Shown: positions 1 to 5,896, counted from the first letter of the stretch. The stretch: 7,839 nt of DNA from Hyphomicrobiales bacterium (GCA_023266715.1 JAHFPK010000025.1:1-7839), one strand, 5' to 3'. The notes: generated from the letters alone by a model not told the origin. Numbers and translations: made by a program.

Positions 1-1004
1 AGCCAGCGCAAGTCCGCTTCGAAGAAGGCGCGCAGATCGGGAATGCCGTATTTCAGCATGGCAATACGGTCGAGCCCCATGCCGAAGGCATAGCCCTGAT
101 ACTTATCGAGATCGAGGCCGCCGGCCTTGATCACATTGGGATGCACCATGCCACTGCCCAAAATTTCCAGCCATGAGGTGCCCTGGCCAATCTTCACCTG
201 GCCGCCTTCCCAGGAGCAGTTGATATCCACTTCCATGGAAGGTTCGGTGAACGGGAAATGCGAAGCGCGAAACCGCATCTTCACATCGTCGATTTCAAAG
301 AAACTCTTGCAAAATTCCGCCAGGATCCATTTGAGATGGCCCATATGGGTCGTCTCATCGATCACCAGGCCTTCGATCTGGTTGAACATCGGCGTATGCG
401 TCATGTCGCTGTCATTGCGGAAGGTGCGCCCCGGGGCGATGATGCGGATCGGCGGCTTCTGCGTCAGCATGGTGCGGATTTGCACCGGCGAGGTATGCGT
501 GCGCAAAACCATGCGGCTGCCGTCAGGCTTCTCGCTGAAATAAAAGGTGTCGTGCTCCTGCCGCGCCGGATGCTCGGGGGGAATGTTGAGCGCCGTGAAA
601 TTATGAAAATCATCCTCGATATGCGGGCCTTCCGCCACCGCAAACCCGAGATCGCCGAAAATTTGCACCACTTCTTCCCACACCTGGGAGACCGGGTGCA
701 CCGTGCCACGCGGTTCAGCACGGGCCGGCAAGGTCACATCGATTTTTTCCGAAACGAGGCGCTGCTCAAGCTGTGCTTCCTGCAACACGGCTTTGCGCGC
801 TGCAATCGCCTCCGTCACTTTATCCTTCAGCACATTGAGCGCAGCACCTGCGGTCTTGCGCTCTTCCGGCCCCATCGCGCCGAGAGATTTCATCTGCTCG
901 GAGATGGAGCCCTTCTTGCCCAGCGTTGCCACGCGCACAGCTTCGAGTGCCGCTTCATCGGAAGCGCTTGCGACCTGTTGCAGGATATCCTGTTCGAGAC
1001 TCAT
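1..1004 (-). CDS. pheS: Phenylalanine--tRNA ligase alpha subunit, 3' end cut by window edge
   Basis: Charges tRNA-Phe with phenylalanine in the cytoplasm as the catalytic alpha subunit of the alpha2beta2 PheST enzyme. The 334 residues present are intact. An N-terminal coiled-coil tRNA-binding arm covers about residues 1-95. The class II catalytic core follows: GTVHPVSQV at about 100 opens the motif 1 region, motif 2 is FRNDSDMTHTPMFNQIEG from about 195, and motif 3 is GMGLDRIAML from about 308. The reading stops at DLRW, a point from which family members usually continue for about 25 residues, so only the 3' tail (and probably pheT) lies outside. The ATG at 1004 gives the normal N-terminus MSLEQDILQQV and has AAGGG about 12 nt upstream. 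It is the last gene of the visible infC-rpmI-rplT-pheS operon, 95 nt after rplT. Identity is very secure. Confidence 0.97.
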   Translation of the reverse strand, partial: MSLEQDILQQVASASDEAALEAVRVATLGKKGSISEQMKSLGAMGPEERKTAGAALNVLKDKVTEAIAARKAVLQEAQLEQRLVSEKIDVTLPARAEPRGTVHPVSQVWEEVVQIFGDLGFAVAEGPHIEDDFHNFTALNIPPEHPARQEHDTFYFSEKPDGSRMVLRTHTSPVQIRTMLTQKPPIRIIAPGRTFRNDSDMTHTPMFNQIEGLVIDETTHMGHLKWILAEFCKSFFEIDDVKMRFRASHFPFTEPSMEVDINCSWEGGQVKIGQGTSWLEILGSGMVHPNVIKAGGLDLDKYQGYAFGMGLDRIAMLKYGIPDLRAFFEADLRW

Positions 1005-1028
1005 GGAAATTTTGGCCCTTGAAACGAA

Positions 1029-1073
1029 TTGGCCGGACCCCGATTGCTTAACGCAACCAACTGGCCCGGCCAA
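1029..1073 (-). promoter_or_regulatory. Inverted repeat in the rplT-pheS gap
   Basis: Read on the minus strand, TTGGCCGG (1073-1066) can pair with CCGGCCAA (1036-1029), an 8-bp GC-rich stem. A small internal TTGC/GCAA hairpin lies at 1044-1056. No T-run follows, so this does not look like an intrinsic terminator, and pheS probably continues on the same transcript. The pheS leader (about 1011-1016, minus GGCCAA) next to the AAGGG ribosome binding site could pair in the alternative with the same TTGGCC arm. I find no phenylalanine-codon-rich leader peptide like E. coli pheM: the 95-nt gap contains no ATG or GTG on the minus strand. A regulatory role is inference from base pairing only. Confidence 0.4.
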
Positions 1074-1099
1074 GGAATTCTAAAAAAGTGAGCGTTTGC

Positions 1100-1453
1100 C
1101 TATTGAGCAGCCTTGGCCTTCTCAACCAGCGCGGCAAAACCAGCGGGATCATGGATCGCAAGATCGGAAAGAACCTTGCGGTCGACTTCGATGCCGGCCT
1201 TGTCGAGCCCGTAAATAAATCGGCCATAGGTGAGGCCCAATTCGCGGGTGGCCGCATTGATACGCTGGATCCACAACGCGCGGAAATTGCGCTTCTTGGT
1301 GCGGCGGTCACGGTAGGCATATTGTCCGGCCTTTTCCACCGCCTGCACGGCAACGCGGAAAACATTTTTGCGGCGGCTGAAATAGCCCTTCGCCTGGCTC
1401 ATGACTTTCTTGTGGGACTTGCGGGCGACGGTGCCGCCTTTTGAACGTGGCAT
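1100..1453 (-). CDS. rplT: 50S ribosomal protein L20
   Basis: A 117-residue basic protein of the large ribosomal subunit. It binds 23S rRNA early in assembly and in several bacteria represses its own mRNA. The sequence is typical along its whole length: HKKVMSQAKGYFSRRKNVFR in the N-terminal extension, AYRDRRTKKRNFRALWIQRI at the centre (about 52-71), and the globular C-terminal part with IEVDRKVLSDLAIHDPAGF (about 90-108). The ATG at 1453 is preceded by AAGGAG with 8 nt spacing; that Shine-Dalgarno sequence overlaps the rpmI stop codon. Only 11 nt separate rpmI and rplT, so the two are almost certainly translated from one message in coordination. Confidence 0.98.
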   Translation of the reverse strand: MPRSKGGTVARKSHKKVMSQAKGYFSRRKNVFRVAVQAVEKAGQYAYRDRRTKKRNFRALWIQRINAATRELGLTYGRFIYGLDKAGIEVDRKVLSDLAIHDPAGFAALVEKAKAAQ

Positions 1454-1464
1454 TTGAGCTCTCC

Positions 1465-1665
1465 TTAACGGGCGTAGGGCATATGGATTTTGACGAGGCC
1501 CGTATCACCGGGGCTCAAAATCATGGTGCCGCGCTGGTTGCGGATCTGCTTGTTCGTGCGCTTGATCATGCCATGTTGCTTTCCAGCTCCAGCGGCACGA
1601 ATCTTCCCGGAAGCGGTCGTTTTGAAGCGCTTCTTGACTGAGGATTTCGTTTTCATCTTGGGCAT
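1465..1665 (-). CDS. rpmI: 50S ribosomal protein L35
   Basis: A 66-residue, strongly basic protein of the large ribosomal subunit. It starts with MPKMKTKSSVKKRF, the signature N-terminus of L35, and continues with GKQHGMIKRTNKQIRNQRG (about 28-46). The frame stays open further upstream to a possible ATG at 1707, but the start at 1665 is chosen because it gives the conserved N-terminus and has AAGGA (1675-1679) with 9 nt spacing. The stop TAA merges into the rplT ribosome binding site. It sits in the usual infC-rpmI-rplT order, 130 nt downstream of infC. Confidence 0.97.
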   Translation of the reverse strand: MPKMKTKSSVKKRFKTTASGKIRAAGAGKQHGMIKRTNKQIRNQRGTMILSPGDTGLVKIHMPYAR

Positions 1666-1692
1666 TTGGCTTGGTCCTTTCAAAGCAATAGG

Positions 1693-1731
1693 AAGCCGCC
1701 ATGGCATGCCCTTTACATGGCCAGGCGGCTT
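1693..1731 (-). promoter_or_regulatory. Long hairpin in the rpmI leader
   Basis: AAGCCGCC (minus 1731-1724) pairs with GGCGGCTT (minus 1700-1693). The stem continues inward with four more pairs (TGGC/GCCA) after one bulged A at 1701, giving about 12 bp around a 14-nt loop that contains AAAGGG. It ends 27 nt before the rpmI ATG and is followed by CCTATTGC, not a T-run, so it is not a classical terminator. The position is right for a control or processing site for rpmI-rplT, where L20 autoregulation is known in E. coli and B. subtilis. I cannot show similarity to those L20 sites. Confidence 0.5.
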
Positions 1732-1764
1732 AATGGGGGGTGTTAAGCAGAAATTTGGCGGCGA

Positions 1765-1783
1765 TGCAACCCATCAGGTTGCA
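1765..1783 (-). promoter_or_regulatory. Small hairpin just after infC
   Basis: TGCAACC and GGTTGCA form a perfect 7-bp stem around a 5-nt loop, 13 nt beyond the infC stop. On the minus strand it is followed by TCGCCGCC, without a T-run, so termination here would not be of the standard intrinsic kind. It may stabilise the infC 3' end after cleavage or act together with the larger hairpin at 1693-1731. Function is not established by the sequence. Confidence 0.35.
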
Positions 1784-1795
1784 CCCCTAAAATAC

Positions 1796-2329
1796 CTATT
1801 TCGGCGCGATGATCATCACGATCTGGCGGCCTTCAAAGCGCGGCTCGGATTCAACCTTGGCGATTTCAAGCGTATCGGCCTTAACCCGGTTCAACAGCTT
1901 GTGGCCAAGCTCCTGGTGGGCCATTTCGCGGCCTCGGAAACGCAGCGTGACCTTGACCTTGTCGCCCTCTTCGAAGAAGCGTTTGATCGCCTTCATCTTG
2001 ACCTCATAGTCATGGTCATCGATCATCGGGCGCATCTTGATCTCTTTGATCTCAATGACCTTTTGCTTCTTGCGGGCTTCCGCGGCCTTTTTCTGTTCCT
2101 GGAATTTGAATTTGCCGTAATCGAGAATCTTGGCGACTGGCGGCACGGCGTCCGGCGAGATTTCAACCAGATCGAGGTTGGCTTCCTCGGCCATTGCCAG
2201 GGCTTGACGGGTTGGCACAACACCAACATTCTGTCCGTCGGCTCCGATGAGGCGCACTTCGCGCGCGTCAATGCGGTGGTTAATCTTGTTACCTTCTTCC
2301 TTTTGCGGGGGGGCGGCACCGCGTACAAT
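1796..2329 (-). CDS. infC: Translation initiation factor IF-3, probable ATT start
   Basis: Binds the 30S subunit, keeps subunits apart and checks start codon and initiator tRNA pairing. The 177-residue reading has the IF3 N-domain (about 14-85, with NKINHRI and LVEISPDAVPPVAKILDYGKF), a lysine-rich linker helix (KKAAEARKKQK), and the C-domain with IKMRPMIDDHDYEVK and RFRGREMAHQE (about 130-140), ending IIAPK. I choose the ATT at 2329 as start: GGAGG (2340-2336) stands exactly 6 nt upstream, and the length is close to the 180 residues of E. coli IF-3, which also uses ATT. An in-frame TTG at 2356 would add nine residues (MSIPPRRPT) but has a poorer ribosome site. An ATT start implies that IF-3 represses its own translation. 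Family identity is secure; the start is probable. Confidence 0.96.
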   Translation of the reverse strand: MVRGAAPPQKEEGNKINHRIDAREVRLIGADGQNVGVVPTRQALAMAEEANLDLVEISPDAVPPVAKILDYGKFKFQEQKKAAEARKKQKVIEIKEIKMRPMIDDHDYEVKMKAIKRFFEEGDKVKVTLRFRGREMAHQELGHKLLNRVKADTLEIAKVESEPRFEGRQIVMIIAPK

Positions 2330-2340
2330 CGTTGGCCTCC
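2327..2340 (-). promoter_or_regulatory. Ribosome binding site and ATT start of infC
   Basis: GGAGG (2340-2336), a 6-nt spacer CCAACG, then ATT (2329-2327) form an almost ideal initiation region with a non-standard start codon. In E. coli the AUU start of infC is discriminated against by IF-3 itself, which sets up negative feedback. The same logic is inferred here. No better ATG or GTG exists in frame. Confidence 0.7.
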
Positions 2341-2417
2341 GTGGGGGTATGCTCAAGTGGTATGCTTCTCCATGTTATGGCCGTATCGAATCCGAGACTG
2401 ACCGGTTAAGAACCTCG

Positions 2418-2447
2418 CTATAGACCTTGAAGCGGGGCCGCCGTCAA
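2418..2447 (-). promoter_or_regulatory. Probable sigma-70 promoter of the infC operon
   Basis: On the minus strand, TTGACG (2447-2442) is followed after 18 nt by CTATAG (2423-2418), or after 17 nt by TCTATA. This fits the alphaproteobacterial housekeeping pattern. Transcription would begin near 2411, leaving a leader of roughly 80 nt before the infC ATT. The -35 box overlaps the ribosome binding sequence that serves the divergent hydrolase leader, so the 5' signals of both genes are packed into one short region. Confidence 0.55.
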
Positions 2448-2475
2448 GGAGGGCTGATTGGATTGGATAATTTAG
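2446..2475 (+). promoter_or_regulatory. Strong Shine-Dalgarno site with mini-ORF abutting the hydrolase start
   Basis: AAGGAGG (2446-2452) is the only good ribosome binding site upstream of the hydrolase, but it lies 23 nt from the ATG at 2476. It is well placed (5-nt spacer) for a TTG at 2458 that opens a five-codon frame, MDWII, whose TAG stop (2473-2475) directly touches the ATG and is in the same frame as the hydrolase. Either this is a mini-ORF with termination and re-initiation, or the stop is a recent nonsense change in a slightly longer N-terminus, or the real initiation mechanism differs. The sequence alone does not decide. Confidence 0.4.
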
Positions 2476-3273
2476 ATGGCAGGTGTGGATTTTGAGCAAG
2501 GACCGGGAGGCGTAAAACTGGCCTTCCACCAGGATGGCTCCACCGAAGATCTCGGCCGCTGCGGCTTCTTCTGGCTCGGCGGTTTCATGTCGGACATGAC
2601 GGGTACCAAAGCGGAAGCGCTCGCAGCACTTGCGCGTGAAACCCGAAGGCCCGGCCTCCGTTTTGATTATTCGGGCCATGGCCAATCGGAAGGAAAATTT
2701 ATCGATGGTACAATTTCCGATTGGCTTGAACAGTCCGTTCATATGTTTATTGCCAAGACTTATTCAAAACGCATCATCGTGGGCTCCAGCATGGGGGGCT
2801 GGCTGGCGCTTCTGTTGGCAAGGGTGTTGCTGCGTGATGATCCCCGCGCTGCCAAACGCCTTGCCGGAATTGTGCTGATTGCGCCTGCCGCCGACATGAC
2901 CAGTGATCTGATGTGGGACAACTTTTCACCCGAAGCGCGTAACGAATTGGAAGACCGGAGCGTTTATATGCGCCCGTCCGAATACGGCGAGCCCATGCCT
3001 ATCACGCTCAGGCTTTTGCAGGATGGCACAAAACATTTACTGCTGAAAACCGGACTTGAGCTGCCTTTTCCGGTGCGCATTCTGCAGGGAAGCAGCGACC
3101 CGGATGTGCCGCCCTCCCATGCGTTGAAGGTTTTTGGAGCTCTGTCGGGCCCTGATATCACCATGACCCTGATCAAGGGTGGCGACCATCGCCTGTCAAC
3201 GCCGGGGCAGTTGAAACTCATTCGTGAAACCGCCCGGCAACTGGCCGAACGGGCCGATGGCATTACGCCGTGA
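2476..3273 (+). CDS. Alpha/beta hydrolase (serine esterase type, ABHD10-like)
   Basis: A 265-residue soluble single-domain hydrolase with no signal peptide. The nucleophile elbow is GSSMGG (103-108) with Ser105. The probable acid is Asp208 in GSSDPDVP, and the base is His238 in GGDHRLS. The oxyanion-hole segment FFWLGGFMSDMTGTKA starts at 31, and FDYSGHGQSEG (63-73) is the usual strand beta4 motif. The overall pattern resembles bacterial relatives of the mitochondrial esterase/thioesterase ABHD10, but the substrate cannot be read from sequence. The ATG at 2476 is the first possible ATG start because an in-frame TAG immediately precedes it; a GTG at 2485 is an alternative. It diverges from infC by about 146 nt and converges on the SDR gene, with the two 3' ends overlapping by 11 nt. 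No partner gene suggests a pathway. Confidence 0.92.
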   Translation: MAGVDFEQGPGGVKLAFHQDGSTEDLGRCGFFWLGGFMSDMTGTKAEALAALARETRRPGLRFDYSGHGQSEGKFIDGTISDWLEQSVHMFIAKTYSKRIIVGSSMGGWLALLLARVLLRDDPRAAKRLAGIVLIAPAADMTSDLMWDNFSPEARNELEDRSVYMRPSEYGEPMPITLRLLQDGTKHLLLKTGLELPFPVRILQGSSDPDVPPSHALKVFGALSGPDITMTLIKGGDHRLSTPGQLKLIRETARQLAERADGITP

Positions 3274-4120
3274 GTCGGGATTTGAGGGCGCGCAAGCCTT
3301 CACGATAATTCGGGTAGATGAGCTGATAGCCCAATTCACTTTTTATACGCTGGTTTGAAACCCGCTTGGAGTCCGCATAAAAACTTTTGGCCATGGGCGA
3401 GAGATTTGCATCTTCAAACGGAATTTCCGGCGGAACAGGCAAGCCGAGCAGGTTGGCCGCATATTCCACCACCTCCTGTGGCGGGCAGGGCTCGTCATCA
3501 CACACATTGTAAGCGCGGCCCGGATTTGACTTTGTAATGGAAGCCGCAAGCGCACCCGCGATGTCGTCCACATGAATGCGGCTGAAAATCTGCCCCGGCT
3601 TGATGATGCGTTTGGCGCTGCCGTTCAGAACTGTAAGAAGCTGATTTCGTCCCGGGCCGTAAATCCCCGCCAGGCGAAAAAGATGAACGGGGAGTCCATT
3701 TTCAGCGTGCAGTTTCAGCCAACTTCGCTCCGTTTCCAGTCGCCTGTGGCCGCGCGTGGTATTGGGTTCAAGCGGGCTGTCCTCATGAACCCAGTCGCCG
3801 CCCCGATCACCGTAAACACCCGTTGTTGAAAGATAGCCCACCCAATGCAGCTGTTTCGATAACCTCTGCAATTGCTCCTGAAACAATCGCAAGACGGGAT
3901 CGCCATTTTCATCTGGCGGGGCCGAAATCAGAAGGTGCGTGACATCGGGTGCAATCTGCAATTTGCTGTCAAACAGGAAACCATGAAAGCCTTGGGCGTT
4001 GATCTCGGCAATTCCTTCTGAATTACGACTCGTCGCAGAAATTTTCCACGCGCGCTTGTCCAACCGCGCTGCAAGGGCTAGTGCCGAATAACCAAAGCCA
4101 AAACACAGGAGATTATTCAC
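3263..4120 (-). CDS. SDR-family NAD(P)-binding protein, YeeZ-like
   Basis: A 285-residue Rossmann-fold protein of the extended/atypical short-chain dehydrogenase group. The nucleotide-binding loop is CFGFGYSALALA (6-17), where the third glycine is replaced by alanine. Next come LLISAPPDENGDP (63-75), YLSTTGVYGDRGGDW (96-110) and FSRIHVDDIAGAL (179-191). The usual YxxxK catalytic pair is not apparent; where it would be expected the protein has TTRGHRRLETE (121-131), so classical dehydrogenase activity is doubtful. I choose the GTG at 4120 over the ATG at 4132: GGAG (4130-4127) lies 6 nt upstream, the N-terminus becomes MNNLLCFGFGYS as is normal for the family, and GTG overlaps the queG TGA as GTGA, pointing to translational coupling. 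Substrate unknown. Last gene of the GST-queG-SDR unit. Confidence 0.9.
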   Translation of the reverse strand: MNNLLCFGFGYSALALAARLDKRAWKISATSRNSEGIAEINAQGFHGFLFDSKLQIAPDVTHLLISAPPDENGDPVLRLFQEQLQRLSKQLHWVGYLSTTGVYGDRGGDWVHEDSPLEPNTTRGHRRLETERSWLKLHAENGLPVHLFRLAGIYGPGRNQLLTVLNGSAKRIIKPGQIFSRIHVDDIAGALAASITKSNPGRAYNVCDDEPCPPQEVVEYAANLLGLPVPPEIPFEDANLSPMAKSFYADSKRVSNQRIKSELGYQLIYPNYREGLRALKSRLTA

Positions 4121-5232
4121 GATGAACTCCATTCGGCTTTCACCGCTAAATCAGACTCAGTTTTTTCTTGCCCAGAGCGCAAGTGTTGAAAATCGCCGGC
4201 AGGCATGAGCTGCGCTAGAGCCCACACGGCCATTGCGCGCACCAAAGGCGAATGGTCATTCAAAAGTTTTTCCGCAACCGGAATGAAATTCTCATTGCCG
4301 CTGTTGCCAACCGCAATCAGCACATTGCGGACAAAGCGGTCTCTGCCAATGCGTTTCACCGGCGAACCGGAAAACAACTTTCGAAATGCAACATCATCCA
4401 GACCTGCCAGGTCATCAAGCGCTGGTGAAATAAGATCTTCGCGTGCCTTGAGTTTTAACTCATTCGCAACCTGTGCAAACTTGTTCCAGGGGCAAACAGC
4501 CAAACAATCATCGCAGCCAAAAATGCGGTTCCCTATGGGCTTGCGGAATTCACGGTCGATGTGGCCCTTGTGCTCAATGGTGAGATAGGAAATGCAGCGC
4601 CGGGCATCGAGCTGATGGGGCGCTGGAAAAGCCTTTGTTGGGCAGATATCCAGGCAAGCATGGCAGCTGCCGCAATGATCAACCTCAGACTCATCAGGGG
4701 GAAGCGCCATGTCGGTCAGTATTGTTCCGATGAAGAACCATGATCCCAATTCGCGCGACAGCAAATTCGTGTGCTTGCCTTGCCAGCCAAGCCCCGCCCT
4801 ATGGGCCAGAGGCTTTTCCATCAGTGGAGCCGTGTCCACAAAAACCTTTACCTCTGCCTTGGCAACGTTCGCAAACCACGTGGCAATCCTCTTGAGCTTG
4901 CCCTTGATCACATCGTGGTAATCCCGGTTCAGTGCATAAACCGAAATGACCCCCTGGGATTTTGCATCCAGCCGCTGCATGGCATCAATGCCCTGCCCAT
5001 AATTCATGGCAAATACGATTGCCGTTTGGGCCTCTGGCCACATGGCCTTCGGATTGGCGCGGCGCTCCGCCGTGGTTGCAAGCCAGTCCATGTCGCCATG
5101 ATAATCATGGCTGATGAAATGCTGCAGTTTTTCAGCTGCCGCCGGATTCGGATTAGCCGACGCAATTCTCATTGCGCTGAAGCCTTCATCCACGGCACAT
5201 TTGCGCAGACGGTCAGAAATCGAGGTCGGCAT
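4117..5232 (-). CDS. queG: Epoxyqueuosine reductase
   Basis: Catalyses the last step of queuosine synthesis, reducing epoxyqueuosine to queuosine at wobble position 34 of tRNAs for Asp, Asn, His and Tyr, using cobalamin and two [4Fe-4S] clusters in the cytoplasm. The 371-residue protein shows the catalytic aspartate in FVDTAPLMEK (Asp133) and the cofactor region LAHRAGLGWQGKHTNLL. Its eight cluster cysteines are present: CGSCHACLDIC at 187, 190, 193 and 197, Cys213, and CDDCLAVC at 240, 243 and 247. A C-terminal HEAT-like repeat segment (about 300-342) should contact tRNA. The ATG at 5232 gives the usual short N-terminus before SDRLRKCAVDEGF, though its ribosome binding site is weak. It overlaps the preceding GST gene by 20 nt and the following SDR gene by 4 nt. 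The host must obtain or make B12 for this enzyme. Confidence 0.97.
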   Translation of the reverse strand: MPTSISDRLRKCAVDEGFSAMRIASANPNPAAAEKLQHFISHDYHGDMDWLATTAERRANPKAMWPEAQTAIVFAMNYGQGIDAMQRLDAKSQGVISVYALNRDYHDVIKGKLKRIATWFANVAKAEVKVFVDTAPLMEKPLAHRAGLGWQGKHTNLLSRELGSWFFIGTILTDMALPPDESEVDHCGSCHACLDICPTKAFPAPHQLDARRCISYLTIEHKGHIDREFRKPIGNRIFGCDDCLAVCPWNKFAQVANELKLKAREDLISPALDDLAGLDDVAFRKLFSGSPVKRIGRDRFVRNVLIAVGNSGNENFIPVAEKLLNDHSPLVRAMAVWALAQLMPAGDFQHLRSGQEKTESDLAVKAEWSSS

Positions 5233-5896
5233 AGGCGGCTAAAGCCGGCATGCCGCGCAGCGTATCGCTGAGCAGCGGCCTGAATGAGGGGCGCGACTTG
5301 ATCCTCTGGTACCATCTCTTGGCCACCGAAAAATCCGTCCACGGAATATCTCCAAGATAGTCAATGACCGAAAGGTGGGCCGCTGCGGAAAGATCGGCGA
5401 TGGAAAGTTCTTCTCCTGCCAGCCACGAGCGCCGGTCAGCCAGCGTTCCGACATAATCCAGATGGTCCCGCAGTCTGGAAAGTCCATAACGCACCCGCGT
5501 CATGTCCGGCGCCCCGCCACCGGTTTCGCGAGTCATGAAGCGCCGGATGATTTTCTCCGTGATGATCGGCTCTGAAACCTCCGCATAGAATTTTGTATCG
5601 AACCAGCCCGTGAGCCGGCGCACTTCGGCGCGCGCTCCTGCAGGGCCTGGGATCAAGGCCACTTTGCCAGCCCGCGTTTCTTCCAGATATTCGGTAATGG
5701 CTTCAATGCCGCTGATGGCAGCGCCATCGTCTTCCACCAGCACAGGCACGATCCCTGCCGGATTGAGATTGAAAAGCGACTCGCTCGGCGTCCATGGCCG
5801 CTCCTCGGCCAATTCAAAACTCACGCCATATTCCATCAATGCCAAACGCACCCTGCGGCTGAAAGGGTCGAGTGGAAAGTGAAGTAACTTGGGCAT
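5213..5896 (-). CDS. Glutathione S-transferase family protein
   Basis: A 227-residue protein of the cytosolic GST fold. A thioredoxin-like N-terminal domain (about 1-75) has LDPFSRRVRLAL (9-20) with Ser13 at the usual Ser/Cys active-site position, and NPAGIVPVL (45-53) with cis-Pro51. An all-helical C-terminal domain (about 85-215) contains WLAGEELSIADLSAAAHLSVIDYL (158-181) with the conserved N-capping box aspartate, and the chain ends YADLDF. The family normally has a Glu-Ser pair that holds the gamma-glutamyl part of glutathione. Here that stretch reads ISGIEAI (61-67), so Gly63-Ile64 replace it, and glutathione use is uncertain. The ATG at 5896 has no clear Shine-Dalgarno sequence. It is the first gene of the unit with queG and overlaps it by 20 nt. 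Substrate unknown. Confidence 0.93.
   Translation of the reverse strand: MPKLLHFPLDPFSRRVRLALMEYGVSFELAEERPWTPSESLFNLNPAGIVPVLVEDDGAAISGIEAITEYLEETRAGKVALIPGPAGARAEVRRLTGWFDTKFYAEVSEPIITEKIIRRFMTRETGGGAPDMTRVRYGLSRLRDHLDYVGTLADRRSWLAGEELSIADLSAAAHLSVIDYLGDIPWTDFSVAKRWYQRIKSRPSFRPLLSDTLRGMPALAAYADLDF

Noticed and set aside
258..1022. Long open frame (254 codons) on the plus strand opposite pheS
   Set aside because: It is antisense to a fully intact, motif-rich PheS. The translation is Arg/His/Leu-rich without recognisable domains, as expected for a complementary frame in GC-rich coding DNA.
1029..1073. Intrinsic terminator between rplT and pheS
   Set aside because: The stem is strong but no T-run follows on the minus strand, and pheS has no obvious promoter of its own in the gap.
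1666..1707. Longer rpmI starting at ATG 1707
   Set aside because: L35 almost universally starts at MPKMKTKS, and the site at 1675-1679 fits the start at 1665.
1490..2401. Open frame of 303 codons on the plus strand spanning the complements of rpmI and infC
   Set aside because: It runs through the complement of two certain genes and their gap. The product shows no family resemblance and its length follows from the codon bias of the opposite strand.
2456..2470. Short GATTG-GATTG-GATAA repeat before the hydrolase
   Set aside because: Two perfect 5-bp units and one partial unit are within chance expectation and do not form a recognisable operator.
2353..2742. Minus-strand frame across the infC-hydrolase gap
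   Set aside because: Most of it is the complement of the hydrolase. Only its final codons (MEKHTT from 2373) are of possible interest as a mini-ORF before infC, mentioned under the infC start.
4771..5271. Plus-strand open frame of 166 codons opposite queG
   Set aside because: It is the antisense frame of an intact QueG with all its cluster cysteines; no ribosome binding site or domain supports it.
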